From contig NC_134031.1 of NCBI RefSeq assembly GCF_964204645.1, positions 1,674,001 through 1,738,000 of the forward strand: DNA of 64,000 nucleotides, in the 5' to 3' direction. The notes under the pieces were generated by a model. It was not told where the DNA came from. It saw only the letters and a program-made list of their open reading frames with translations, and made no database searches. This DNA is from Tubulanus polymorphus (lineage: Eukaryota; Nemertea; Palaeonemertea; Tubulaniformes; Tubulanidae). The number at the start of each line of letters is the position of its first letter. Within the stretch, counting starts at the first letter, position 1. This document shows, in pieces, positions 1-12,585 of the stretch. The position numbers were made by a program, and so were the translations under genes.

Positions 1-800
1 GTACTCCAAGCTCCATTGGAGAGAACAATATCAACAAAGTGAAAAATCCCCAAATCTTTGCCGAAATTACATATGAGTAATTGCTTAAACCTTATCTCGC
101 AACAAACATTTTAAAAAAAATCAAATACTAAAAGCTGTCGATCATTGTGAATGAGAGATATCTTTTCCTGTATTGGTTAAGAAAGAGTTTCGTACTCGTC
201 GGGACAATTAATTAGGAAAGTTATTGTCAGGTTTCGTGAATCAACACAATGGCGCATTCTTTCGCAAGGGGAAACGTGCATAAATTGAAAGTATATACGT
301 GTCAAATAATAGAAGTAGAATGTACATTGAGCTTGTCAGCAGGTGACTTTTCTCTCTAAACATAGCAAGCAATCATAACGACGACGGTATATAGTGTTCG
401 TTTGCTGAACGACCTAAGTGGGAATTGAAATTCAAAACCAACAGTTCATCTGAAATACGGCTTCATGACAATTAATCAAATCAGTGTCATGTATACTTGG
501 CCTCTTTGCTTCGTCCGACTTGCGTGTGATTCTATATCAATTACAACTAAGTCATCTGAAAAATATTTCTGGACTCTTTTCTGGAAAAGTTTCCAGAAAA
601 TGGCCTTGATGGCCTCAAAACGATAAAAATGAGGCTAAATTAAGTTTAGAAAATGATTTTCATTATAATACAGCTATATTTAAACACTCCTTTGAGACAA
701 AAATAACACACATAATTCTATCACAGACTGAGTATTTTAACGGTTCAGTTCAGTACACGCGAAATGACCTCGGATCCTATAAGTATGAAATCAGTTATTG
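1..800. other. Non-coding flank, 3' of kelch gene
   Basis: No supported exon was found on either strand. The stretch lies just downstream of the kelch gene stop codon (minus strand) and probably holds its 3' untranslated region. The base composition is AT-rich and there is no obvious repeat. Confidence 0.5.
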
Positions 801-2908
801 TCACCACATAATCCACTTTCCCGGTTGTAACATATTTGACTTTTCGGCATTCTCGACTTTCAGTTCAAACGCCCGTTCCGACTGCGGAATTACTGGGATT
901 TTTAAGAACAAACAAACAACGTTATGAAGATCCCCTGAAAAAAAAGCGAAGATTTACATAAAGATTCTAAAAGATGTTGAAGAATCCTATGTTTCCATAC
1001 GGGAAATGCCTAGCGTACCTTTTTTGATGGTAAACGCCTCATGCCACGATCGCTTCTCCGTATCGTAAAATTCAACGTGGCGTATATCATCGTTTGTTCC
1101 GAGACACGAACCTCCGAACACGTAAATGCGGTGCCCTAAAAACAGGAGGCATCGTTAATCAAATCATTCCAAAAGCCAAAATTACCAATAGAATGGAATA
1201 AAGTAACGAATACCTAGAGCTATAGCGCCTGCTGAATGCCGTGCATGTTTCATCGGTAAGATACCCTCGTTAAATTCCCACGGACTGATGATATCCGCCT
1301 GTAGGGGGCGCTCTTCATCGTCGTCGTCTGACGGCGGTTGTCCGTCTCTGTCTTTAGGCTCGTCGGGTAGCGCAGGCGGAGGTCTCGTTTTATCCAGCAC
1401 CTCCCTCAGAGGCACGTATGGTTGAAATGATTGTATCGTATCCAGCGATATGCATTCCTTCCTACCGTCCTGATAATACTTGTAACGTATACCTTTTCAT
1501 TGAAATACAATCGTGAGAATAAACTAGAGAAATGTGCAACGGCAAAGATTGATAGAGGAATAACAATCAACCGTAACTTCAATCATTTCATAGAATTTGA
1601 AATTAAAATCGCTGAAAGTTACTGGAATTGCACTCAATTAACTGAAAGAAATATTAACAAATGAAATGCAGATATTCATTTACCTCCAATGAAATAGAGT
1701 CGTCTTTTTACGGTGACCATACAGTGTTTGTAGATAGGTTTATTCAGATATTGAGGGTAGTCTTCGTCTAAATCTTGCCACGTTACGCGCGCCAATTTAT
1801 CAAATATCCTGTGTATATAAAAAGCATCAAAATGTACACGACGATGTTTAGATTGTAGGCCTAATACAAAGACTGAAAATATAGGCTTGAAATGATAAAT
1901 ACATATTTCAATGAATGGTTGATGTATCACTAACCATATATTATCTTCTGGTTGATCGTTACATTTTCCGCCGGAAGTGTACAAGGCGCCGTTGATGACG
2001 GCTGCTGCGTGATTGTGCCTCGGTTCCGGTAACATTCCCGTTCTCAACCACGTGTCCGTCTTGGGTACGTATATTTCTGCGGCGGCTGTACTTTTACCGG
2101 GGATTTTTTCACCACCTTTGAAAAAGAGGTTGAGCTTTAGGATAGAAACGTTATACATGTACAAGAAATTGTTGATAATCGTACTCCTGGTCAAGAGTTT
2201 GGGTATCAAATTTATCCATTTTTGGGTTGGCTAATGCCATAGAGCCAAACTGTGGAAAAATGCTTCTTAGCGATATCATCATTGCAATACTCTTATAAGT
2301 TCTGGTATTCGATATCGGTAATTCATGATTAATCACTGGTAATAAAAGCCGACTATTGATACGCATCGCAGATCCGTAATCGATTGATTGATTCGGTTTT
2401 CATGTTAATCGTATTTCCCCGGGAAGGAGGTCGTCAACGCACCTGACACAACTATAGTATCCTGTACTGCCGCGGCTGAAAACTTCGACCGTGAATTCAA
2501 CATCGGGGCGCGTATATCCCACGAGTCCAGTTCTGGATTGTAACTGAAATAGATTCAAGAAATCTCTGGATCAAATCAACTGGTAATTGTCGTCTTGATG
2601 CTACGTCGATATGCTTACCAGATAACCCGGTTCAAGTGTTCCTTTCCGATGTTGTCGTACCCGCCCAATATATAAAGACAATTGTCCAAGACGACAGCTT
2701 CGAAATCGGTGATATTTTTTATCTTCTCCCAAATCTGTCGTTTGGTGATGCGATGGTCGAGTATGGTGGTTCTCATGGCGCTGACTTTCATCGAGAACAC
2801 CTCACCGGTTCCGTACCGATTGAGAATGAACAGTCGGTGTTCGTAACGTCCCGGCCCTTCTCCGTTCATATTTCTGCCACCTCTGAGATATTCACCGAGT
2901 CTGCGAAT
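801..2908 (-). CDS. Kelch-repeat protein, 3' seven exons (KLHL-like)
   Basis: Partial gene. Minus-strand exons are 2619-2908, 2443-2543, 1935-2115, 1684-1808, 1214-1492, 1019-1135 and 801-892, with stop TGA at 801-803. All junctions keep frame and give 394 residues. Successive kelch blades are visible: LYILGGYDN, a YNPELDSWD..APM strand, RTGMLPEPRHNHAAAVI..LYTSGG, RLYFIGG, and IYVFGGSCLG ending in EFYDTEKRSW. An acidic, proline-rich insert (PPPALP..SDDDDEE) interrupts one blade. Kelch propellers usually bind substrates for Cullin-3 ligases or bind actin. The BTB and BACK domains expected upstream were not found in the window, so the 5' end is missing or in exons I could not see. A weak candidate upstream exon ends at 3696 (GPRGTWPAIELK before a GTACG donor). 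The exact family member is not recognised. Confidence 0.8.
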
Positions 2909-4713
2909 CTAAGATACTCATAATATTTCGAAACCTAAAAAGAAAACATAATTCATGAATGCGGTAACAATAATTTCTGTTACTTTTGAATAGGTTGTCA
3001 TAAACAACTATCTTCAAAAGATTATTGCCTCCTCATTGATGCCCACTTTTGAGTTCCCAATGTCAAAAGATACCCCCAAGAATATTGTCCGTTTTAAACT
3101 AACGTGTATCCATGTCCAAGCTGAATTTCTTGCATATCTAAGTTTCACTCTTCGCAGCAATGAATATGAAAAGTTGCAGTATGAATTGACAGCGTTGGAT
3201 ATTGTCTCGCATGATACAATACCCGTTACTGCGTTGATACATTCGTTTATTATGATTCCAGTTCTCGGAACTAACGCTACATTGTTCACTTTAGTGCTTT
3301 TCAATTATTCATCTCAACTAACACGAGTCGATAACTGCAATAAGCACGCTTTATGAAATACCGAACTCCACACCGTATCAGTAGTAAAGAGACAAAATCG
3401 ACTTCTTAATTTGCAGCAACACGAACGCAAACTTCCGCTTCCGGTTATGAAGTAAAATGGGTATATGTTCCATAAGATTAACGAAAACTAACTTTTATGC
3501 GGGGAAGTCACATTTTGAAGAAAAGAGCGATTTTGTAGAAACGTTTGTCATCTTTCATTTTTTCAGATTTCTGCACTTGCGACATGGTTAGTCGAACAGA
3601 CCAGTCGAACACAAATAATGATAAAAATCACCATAAATCAATAAAAATCAATCAATCAACATGAGTAAACCATGATATAGATATCGATAACGTACCTTCA
3701 GCTCAATGGCAGGCCATGTTCCTCTAGGCCCAGTTTTATATCATTTATATAGCGAAGGTGAACTAGAAAACAAACGTGTTGCTTTTATACAGCTCTGTGA
3801 CATTCTTCAGTGCTGGGTCTGGTTTGTATGTAGCGACTATAACGCGTTCAATGCACACGATCATGACGCGACGCACAGAACTCTAACTGTAGTTTGGAGA
3901 AAGTAAATAATATTTTACGTTCAATCATTCGAAATCTTATCAATCATATTTATATTGCATGTATATATTCAAGGCCCGAATACGCTGATTTAGGTCAAGG
4001 AAACTTCGTCAATGTGAAGTGAAACAAATTAGGCCCACACCTCTCAAACCTTGATCAAGTCGGGTTCATTTCAACTCATTCTGAGTTATTCGGGAATAAT
4101 AGATAGTAGACAGCCATATTTTCCAGCATTTACTAAAACTCGAATATAATCCAAGTCGAAAAAAATTACTGTTCAAATATTATTCTTTATTAACATCTGC
4201 GAAATATGAAACGATGACAGTTTAAATAAGACAGATACAAACACGATGAGTTAGACAGCAATGAAATCTATATTTGAAGTTCTGACGAATGTAAACTAAT
4301 TAATTATCTTTAAAAACCAGCTGTGTAAAATGACTGTTGAATTTCGTTCAATTCTATGATGATCATCAGTCATTTTCTGTTGAGCAAAACACAGAGCAAG
4401 ACGGTAAGGGAATATGTTGTAACTATACCACTGGGGTCACAATTGGGCACTAAACTTGATAAGGGGGTCAAAATGAATTCATATCAAACTCTATCAAACT
4501 AAGCTGCATAATGCCGAATATATGCGCCTTAATAAGGTTTAGTGCCACGATTGGCTATTTTTGGCGCCGAGACGGTAACAGAGAAACCCACGCCTGTTTT
4601 AGAAAGAAAAAAAATGCATTGGTTTTAGAGAAGAGATTATTTACGATTACCTAGTTTGGGTCATTAGTTACTCTATCATCACATTTCTCTATTCCATTGA
4701 TTCTGTTTAGAAG
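2909..4713. other. Intron or intergenic region, mostly unassigned
   Basis: The stretch holds overlapping open frames on both strands at 3014-3356 with no splice signals or family resemblance, and one weak minus-strand exon candidate ending at 3696. The rest is AT-rich. It probably combines 5' introns of the kelch gene with the upstream region of the dermatopontin-like gene. Confidence 0.4.
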
Positions 4714-6871
4714 ATGGGTTCCTTGTCGCTGTTATCAACAGTAATCGTGGTTAGCATATCATGTACAGTCGATGCTTATGTAAACAATTTTAAAGAAGAC
4801 TTTGATTTTTCGTGTCCGGATGGCGAGCACGTCAGTTGGGTCGAAAGTTACCACGATAACTATCATGAAGATCGAAGATGGAATTTTAAATGCCTTAATG
4901 CTGGATATGTCGGGAATGAATGCTGGCTTAGTGACTACGTTAATGATTGGGACGGAGATATGGACTTTAAATGCGCTGATAATGGAATCGTCACCGGCTT
5001 CTGGAGTAAATTCGATTCGCACCGCAATGACAGACGATGGAAAATTAGATGTTGTAAGGTATGTCGCACAGCCCCCTGAAAGCAAGTTCCATTTGTAATT
5101 TCAAAAGCTTCCCAAAGGCGGATCTAGGAACTTAGGGAGGCTTGGGTCCAGGAGAAAAGAACATGCATTTTTCAGATAATGCAGCCCATGTCAGGTTACT
5201 AGCGGGAACCCACTTTCGGTATAAGATATTCCCTTTAAGCAACATATCGGAAAATACGCAATTTCGGAAACGATTAGCGTAGAATTTTCAGGTTTCAGCA
5301 AACTTTGTCATCCCAATGAGGCAACCTCATTGGGATGGCAGGGGTCTGGACCCCGGAGACCACCCCGTAAATCTACCCCTGATTCCAGTCACTACCATTT
5401 TGTGAAGGCTGTGGATGTCCAATTTCGTATTTGCCGTAGGTAGTATCAGTTTCATCTGTCTAACCAGAGACTCCATCCGTCTGACCATATCACCATAGAA
5501 CTAACGGGGTAAACGAAAGTATGTTACAAGAGACAAAAATAGTCTCCATCGAGGTCGTGATCTAGTAATTCCCTTTAGGAATTACATACCATGGTCTTAA
5601 CATGTCAAATTCAAACAAATAAGGAATGATCAGAATGCAGGCTTTCCTTTCATGTCACATCCGGCTCAATATGAATCAATAATTCATCGCTTACAGATAA
5701 TAACAGTAAATGGTACACAATGTTCGACGACACCTGATAATATCAATGAATACGACAATCCTTTAGACTGGAACGTACCGGTTGGACAAGCTATACGTGG
5801 ATTCTGGAGTCACCATAAAAACAGAAAGGAGTAAGATCAGAAACTTGATAAATCAATTTCAGTAGAACTTGGTCATTTTGTGCTGGTGAACACTGTACAT
5901 ATAATCAGGGATCTAGGAAAATTGCCGAAGGCGGCATCCAGAAGAATTGAGGTATATTTCTCGGCCAGGGTCCCAGGTCCCACGGTCGCGGTTATTTCTG
6001 AAGAGATACATCCTAAAAAAGTAGAATTCCGAAATGGGCAGAGTCTTGAAACGGGCAACCTCTTTAGGAAGGCAGGGGTCTAGACCCAGAGACCACCACC
6101 CCCTAAACCCGTCCCTATAAAATATGTTAACGTATTTTGTGTTTTTTTTAAATCAGGGATCGAATTTGGAAAGTGCATGTTTGTTCGTATGAAACGTGTG
6201 TAGCTAAGCGAATGAAAATTCTAGACAAGTTAAAGATGAGTCTCGTCGGAACGCGTGTGATGGGTCTTACGTCATCCCATAGTTGTAATAACGGTACGCT
6301 GAACAGGTTGACGATGGGTTCTACAACTACTGTTACTGACACGTTCGGGATCACCATCACTAGAGGGAAAACATGGTCACTCATAGGTTCGAACCATCTA
6401 TCGATCTCAACGGATGCTGGATTTTTAGGAACCGGGGGTGGAGTGACGATGTCCGCAGCGATGTCGATGGGAACCGCAAATACGGCTACATATTCCAATA
6501 CCAATACGAGAGCGATCAGTTTCGCTTCTAAGACGGGAGGCTGGAATGAATTCCGCGGTCCGGGAGCGACGTTGATGTTCGGTAAAATCGGGGAACACGC
6601 TCTGGAAGCCGACTCGGTCAGAGCCGAAATAAATATTGAATGTTCAAATGGTAAAACATTCACCGAAATACAACGCGTTCCCATCAAACAGAAAATCTTC
6701 ACGTCTGGTAACATCGTAACCCTTTACGGGTATTTCACACAGGGAAAGTGTTCCTTTCAAACAGACGAATGTATCGCTAATATAGGCGGTGATAATATGA
6801 TTCAACCTCAAATGATTATCAATCAATTTCATGAATGTTTCAAAGGAATCGGCACATCTCGGATGAAGTAG
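4714..6871 (+). CDS. Secreted dermatopontin-domain protein with C-terminal aerolysin-like region
   Basis: Three exons, 4714-5058, 5697-5830 and 6157-6871, give 397 residues in frame. The start ATG opens a signal peptide of about 20 residues (MGSLSLLSTVIVVSISC). Residues 30-165 carry the dermatopontin pattern: three blocks of D-R-x-W-x-x-x-C (HEDRRWNFKC, NDRRWKIRCC, and EDRIWKVHVC assembled across the last intron), plus YDNPLDWNVPVGQAIRGFWS, typical of the family. The last 210 residues are not dermatopontin. They are rich in Thr, Ser and Gly with alternating polar and apolar residues (for example TVTDTFGITITRGKTWSL, and a Gly-Met-Ala-Ser hairpin-like tract), which resembles the membrane hairpin of aerolysin/ETX-MTX2 beta-pore proteins. 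That resemblance is an inference from pattern. The gene is likely extracellular, with a matrix or defence role. Both introns contain copies of the same short repeat. Confidence 0.75.
5117..5386. repeat. Short inverted-repeat element, family C, in intron 1
   Basis: It starts AGGCGGATCTAGGAAC and ends near CCGTAAATCTACCCCTG, an imperfect inverted complement. It contains GGGGTCTGGACCCC. A related copy lies at 5905-6118, and a further one at 26829-26992. Confidence 0.5.
5905..6118. repeat. Short inverted-repeat element, family C, in intron 2
   Basis: It begins ATCAGGGATCTAGGAAAA and ends CCCCCTAAACCCGTCCCT. It shares the GCAGGGGTCTAGACCC block and the GAGACCACC block with the copy in intron 1, so the two introns were hit by the same family. 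Confidence 0.5.
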
Positions 6872-7674
6872 GAGCCACTGCCACTCGAGATGGTCGTCTC
6901 ATTCACTGAATACATGTACGTCCATTCTATTCCACCATTATAAATATATCACAATTATGTGTTTTTGAAACGTTTCTTTATTTAAGAATTAACAAGAAAT
7001 AATTACAGAACTACATGTATTATTAGACTATAAACGATACAAGATACAACGTAATAGAAATATCTATAGGAACTAATTTCATCTTTATCTTCTCAATTTT
7101 TATTCACATCGAAAGAATTCATGACTCTTCGATAGCGCGATTTCACAGATTCAATTTCTTTTTTCATCTGGAGAATTTTCCTGCTGTAATTCATACAAAA
7201 ATGGACAAATTCATAGAACATTTGCTCAAAACCTTCGAAAAACATGTGAAATAAAACTAAGTGGTTAATGAATATTGCCTCTATCAGTCTTACTTCAATT
7301 TGATGATTTCCGCAGTTGATAATTTCACTATTTGAGAACCACGTGTATCTTCAAACCATAGATTACCCCCAACACCGGTACAACAGTCTGAGACACCGGG
7401 CTGTGAATCACTAAGGATAGAGAGAAACACATCGAATGTTTATAGTCAGAGAGCCCAGCTATGATTCAATTCCACTTTTGAGTATAAAAGGTTTGAGGGT
7501 AAATAATTGTAGTCCTAGGCGGGCCATCAAAGAAAAATGCATTCTTGCTTTTTCGGTTGTGGCATTAAGGGGCCCTGGACCCTCAAAAACCCCAAATATT
7601 CCCTGTCAATTCCACTTTTGAGTATGAAGTATTATGAATTATTTACAAATAGAATTCACCACAAGATGCGGTCG
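6872..7674. other. Intergenic region between convergent genes
   Basis: No exon is supported. It lies between the stop codons of the dermatopontin-like gene and of the unrecognised minus-strand gene, so both 3' untranslated regions are expected here. A GGGGCCCTGGACCC repeat fragment related to family C lies near 7570. Confidence 0.45.
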
Positions 7675-8462
7675 TCAGGATACTAACGTTGGTATCATTG
7701 CGCTAGTGTCGACATGAGCTAATTGAGAATCAGAAACTTCGAGAAATGCATCCAAATTACAAACATCACTGACTGAACTAATCACTGGTTTAGTAGTTGT
7801 GACGTCACCAGTCTTCATTCGCGCGCAGATCATGCTGCCATCGTTCCGTGACTTCACGATCGGAGGTAACGTCAGGGTTGGTGGTTGAGTGGCGTTGGTC
7901 GTGGCGGTATTTTTGGCGTCTGGGCAACAATCCGCAATCATCGCGGCAGTGACGTCACTGTCTCGGGTTGTGTCAGATGTATCAGCAGCTGATGGGAGCT
8001 GCACGGTATCTGTGGTAGTCGTTGCTGGTGCTGCAATGACGTCACCGATTTCTTCCAGCTTATTTTCAAGTTCGCCTTTCTGAGAACTCACAACTGAAGG
8101 TTTATCGACGTCGCTGTCATCGCCCGGGTGATGTTTAGTATCTGGCTCCTCTGTAACTACTTGCACTGATGAGGAATGAGGGCCATTCTGCCGCTCAGCC
8201 TCTGCTAGTTCGACACTTGCTGCTGGAACATTTCTGCATGTTTTATCAGATATTTTGGATTCAAAACAATTTTCTTCTTTCAGGTTTATATTTGGGGTCG
8301 CATGATCAGATTCACTGCTGTTAGAAAGAAAAAACTCATTCAACAACATCTTAGAAAATTGGAACCATCGATTAAATGGAAAAAATTTAGTTTACCATTC
8401 CTTCGGGTATTTGTGGCATTTCTGATTATCCTCAAACTCCACGGCAATACGTTTCACAACGT
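7675..8462 (-). CDS. Unrecognised protein, last two exons
   Basis: Two minus-strand exons, 8396-8462 and 7675-8317 (stop TGA 7675-7677), join in frame. The first reads VVKRIAVEFEDNQKCHKYPKE and is bounded by a good acceptor (CTTTTTCGTAG) and a GTAAAC donor. The last exon codes for about 214 residues of low complexity, rich in Ser, Thr, Asp and Val with a TTTTD tract, and is probably disordered. The acceptor of the last exon is a tandem CAGCAG, so two isoforms differing by one serine are possible. No domain was recognised, and the 5' exons were not found between here and DNLZ, so the gene may be very short or have a small first exon near 8600. Function is unknown. Confidence 0.5.
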
Positions 8463-9183
8463 CTACGAAAAAGTAAAAGTGTACCGGTAGTAAAGAGTAA
8501 AGTAGGGGCCTCATTAATAATAAGGTTTAGTTGAAAACAAAAAGAAGAGGCAGTACATAGTCTTCTATAAATACGAGGCTCGAGTAGAACGATAGGCAAG
8601 CCATTTCAAATTTCGCGTGGCGTGACAGGCCACAAGTCAGCCAATCATCGACCGGCTTAACGGTTAACTTGGTGGCAAAATGCGGGTCCCCTCCTGGCAG
8701 AATTTCTGAGAACTAATGCTAACACAGCTCTAGCGCTGCAGATAGAAATCGATGCCCTGCACGTACTAACATTTATTTTCTTACAGTGCTGGGCTCAGAT
8801 TTAATAATATTTGACTTCCCAAAAAGTGTTTAACAGTCTAGAGCCATAATAGCCCGTTCGCTGAAATTTCGCTTGGTGACCGGACGGAGCTGCCACTAAA
8901 TACTACGCTGGCAAGTGAGTAAGTATTGGTTTATGATATTAGCCCCTGGCAAGCGATCAAAGTAGCAACAAATGCTTTAGGTAGAATTACGGTGATACTA
9001 TATTTTACAATTGGACTTTAATTACGCAAATCCTCACTTTTTGTCTTTGATCTTCGTTTTGGCATGATTTTGTTTAGTGAAGCGTGAAAACCTCTAATTA
9101 AGCCGGTGATGGAGACACTTTGATCTCAAGGCCGTTGCCCATTGGCAGTCCAAAATCAATACAATTCCAATCAATCTTTGATA
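8463..9183. promoter_or_regulatory. Probable divergent promoter region upstream of DNLZ
   Basis: This non-coding stretch separates the minus-strand unknown gene from the plus-strand DNLZ start. The genes are arranged head-to-head, so promoters for both, and possibly a small first exon of the minus gene, are expected here. No TATA box or other decisive motif was identified. Confidence 0.35.
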
Positions 9184-10333
9184 ATGTCGCGAATACCAAA
9201 TTTTTTACGAATTGTCTCACGAAAAGGTTTTATTAGACACGATCGACATCTTTCAACAACATCAAAAGTGCTCAGCATTCAAAAACTCCAAGGATTCACT
9301 GACATTGACAATGATAATACCCGAGGACGTCGTCATCCGTCGTGGTGTGATATTCGTCAAAAAAGTTTTCTACTATCCACAGAACGTCAGTTTACGACCT
9401 CGAGTCGGATTCTGTTAGCTAAAGACTCGTTTCCCAAACAGATACAGAATGGAGAAAGTGGCAGTGGCGAGTGTCAAGATGAGGATGGCTCCAGCGGAGG
9501 CGTTCCTGACGAGCGACCACCCACGAATAATAAACAACAACTGGGAAAATTAGATAAACGTCTGTGTATCGTGTATACGTGTAAAATATGTCAAACGCGC
9601 AGCTCAAAAACATTCTCGAAAAAATCATACGAATCTGGAGTCGTTATCGTAAAGTGTCCGGGATGTGAAAATAAACATTTAATAGCTGACAATCTCGGCT
9701 GGTTTCAACACGTCGATGGAAAGTGAGTAGAAATAGCAGTGAATCTGAATCCATTTTTACAGTTATTGTTTCAGTGGACTTACTTAAGTCATCATCGTAT
9801 CAGCCTGTTACATTACAGTGGAACCTCATTATAACAACCTCCGATATATGCGGTATTACAAACTTTGAATTTGGTCCCAAATCGGACAATTCTGATAATT
9901 TCATACTGGATATAACGAACCAACGGTTTTAATGAACAGACTTTGCGGTCTCCTGAAGTTCGTTGTAACAAGGTTCTACTGTACTAAAGTTTCAAGTCCA
10001 GTCGTCAACATATAGTCATAACTATGACGACTCAAGCAAGTTCCACTGTTGTAGATTGATTATGGAACTAAATTGGGCTCATTGATCTTGAATGAAATCC
10101 TTGACGGCAGAACTCGTCCCAGTGCCACAGAATGGCTTCAAATGTAGATAATAACTGAAAACATTCAGTTGGCATATGTGCGATTTGACCAATAGCCCTC
10201 CTGGTCAAATGATTGTCCTTATCATTACAGAAATATTGAAGAAATACTGCAGAAAAAAGGCGAAACCGTCAAGAAACTGGATGACCCTGATGGAGTACTC
10301 GAAATATTGAATAAAGTGGAAAATACCTCATAA
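9184..10333 (+). CDS. DNLZ: DNL-type zinc finger protein, mitochondrial (HEP1/TIM15 type)
   Basis: Two exons, 9184-9722 and 10231-10333, give 213 residues; TAA lies at 10331-10333. The ATG at 9184 was chosen because the frame further upstream opens only with a TTG. The N-terminus (MSRIPNFLRIVSRKGFIRHD) is basic and lacks acidic residues until position 20, as in a mitochondrial targeting sequence. A long, poorly conserved linker follows. The C-terminal zinc domain is clear: YTCKICQTRSSKTFSKKSYE, then VIVKCPGCENKHLIADNLGW, with two CxxC pairs. The second exon encodes the conserved tail NIEEILQKKGE. The family keeps mitochondrial Hsp70 soluble and active in the matrix. An AATAAA overlaps the region just after the stop codon. 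Confidence 0.95.
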
Positions 10334-11314
10334 AATAAACTCGAAACTTATTTTAAAATTTTCCGACGATTTCTTTTATTCTATTTGATTTATAATCATG
10401 TTTTAGACGACACTGTTGACGATCCTCCCCACAGGGGGCGCATCGGGGTTTATCGATTATCCTATTTACGAATCATGTGTACGTTACGAAATTTATGTTT
10501 TAAATCATCGTCATAAATACTAAAACATCACTAATCGATTATTTTATCATTTATTTACAAACAAAAATTCAAGTGATATCGGGTACTATTTCACTATATT
10601 ATACGCACAACAAGTTGACTTAAAAAAGAAAGAATTGAAAATAAAATTTGTTATTTGTGAGGAGAGGGTTCGGGTTCATGGTCGAAATCCCGGGAAACTG
10701 CCCGAGCGACACAACACCGTCTTCAACAGGCCAAATTCTACTATATATTACTTTGCATAGCTTTTCTTCGACCCAAATTACACGTCTGTTCCTCACACTC
10801 ATTCTTATCAGACCTACGTCACTACTAAATTAAATACTATTACCAGCTATTTTGTTTGCGTTGACCAGTATTAGGGAAATGCACAGAATTCAGCTCTAGC
10901 CCTAATGAGGTACAATAAAAGACTCAAAACTCGGTACCAGTCAAATGGGTAGACTGCACGAAGTGTAGATTTTACTAAAATCTATTCGTTAAAACGTTAA
11001 TTTCCCGCAATTCTCAGCTCAATCCGATCAACTTGGCGAGATATTGACAATCCCAATGCTACCGAGTTAGGGCAGAGTTAACAGCATTACTAATCATTAT
11101 GACCATAACAGAAATGGTAATTTAAACCCTCTCAACGCTGTAAACGTAAATGAACTGATATTTTAATTATATCACGGGGTTCGAGACTCTCGTAAGTACG
11201 GCCCGGTTTACGTCTTAAATTATTGAACCCCCGAAGTTACGACAAGTTGGTAGGAACCACTGCGTAGTAAGACAGCTTTCAGTGAATAAAGTACAATATT
11301 CTAAATATGGATCA
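10334..11314. other. Intergenic region between DNLZ and BAG6 3' ends
   Basis: The two genes converge here. No exon is supported; the stretch probably holds both 3' untranslated regions. An AATAAA lies at 11286 on the plus strand, and nothing else was recognised. Confidence 0.5.
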
Positions 11315-12542
11315 TTATTTCTTCGTATTCAGTCCCGGCGTGAAATATTCGTCGGAATTCGGATATTTATCCGGACTGTAATCCGGATCAGTTTTCAGTC
11401 TATCGGTAATATCGCTCATTACTTGTTGCTCGTATGCTGTTTGTAGAGGATGATTTTCGGCGGCGTCTCGTTCGACCGATTCGATGCTCGTCAGCGGAGT
11501 CGACTGGGTTGCCGCGACCGCTCGTTTTATCGTTTCTGGTATCACAGTCGATAGGTTACCCGTGTTGGGCACTTGTGAATTTGACATCATCTGAAAACAA
11601 ACGTCGGAAAAATCGATGAATAACAGCAGCAGAACACGTGGGATTATAATGAGATACAGCAGCAGACAGATAAAATCTCTCAAGTCGGACAAATTGTGTC
11701 CTTAATGATCAGGGGCCGGTTGCTGAGTCATGACTTGGACTTAAAACAAACTTAGTTCTAAAGCCAATCTAACAACTCAAGACCAGTCTTAAGATTTAGG
11801 ACCACTTTTGGTATTAAGTCTTGACTAAGGAACTGGCCCCGGGGGCCGGTTGCAGTCATGGCTTCGAGTTAAGACCATTCTAAGATCAACTTAGTTCTAT
11901 AGCCAATATAACAAGTCAAGACCAGTCTTCAGATTTAAAATGATTTTTTGACTTAAGCCATAACTGTGCAACTGGCTCCTGATTACTGTGACTCAACACT
12001 GATACATACTTTCCTGCGTTTAGCCGGAACTCCCGCGATGTACGCATCACTGAAAGGTTGCTGTTGAGCTTGACGTCTCTGAGTTTGAATATCACGACTA
12101 ATAATCGGTACCCAATCCTACAGTTTTATAAAACAAATAGAAAATCATCGAATGTTTCATTAATTCATTTCAGAACTAAACTATTCCCTCGACGAGTCGT
12201 ACCTCGGGTAGCACTTGCTGCCATGATTCAGATGAATTTCCGTTGACTACTGTCGGAGTTTGAGCTGCTCCTTCCTCGCATTCGGTCATTTCAACCGACT
12301 ACAAAATAAAAACCATTGAACCGATTTCGTGATGTCATAGGTTTATTCACGGAGGCAGCCATATTTGATAACTATGACTAACCTGCGGTGTACATCTGTC
12401 CGTTTCCTGCAATGACTGACAAACCGGCGCTTCCCGAACCGACGATAAATCTTCAGCTACCGCGGCTGATTCTGTTGACATATGGGATGAACTCTCAGAT
12501 GGTCGTGGACTAGATTCCATACGTTGGGTTTGTCTGTAAGTG

Positions 12543-12585
<43 letters not shown>

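Noticed and set aside
3014-3356. About 100-codon open frames on both strands
   Set aside because: No family resemblance, splice sites or codon pattern; neither links to the kelch exons.
3706-3906. 66-codon plus-strand frame
   Set aside because: No recognisable domain. A minus-strand exon ending at 3696 is a slightly better reading, but too weak to annotate.
6148-6714. 188-codon minus-strand frame
   Set aside because: It is antisense to the last dermatopontin-like exon; no minus-strand splice context.
9142-9183. Upstream extension of DNLZ
   Set aside because: The frame starts with TTG; the first ATG at 9184 begins a good targeting sequence.
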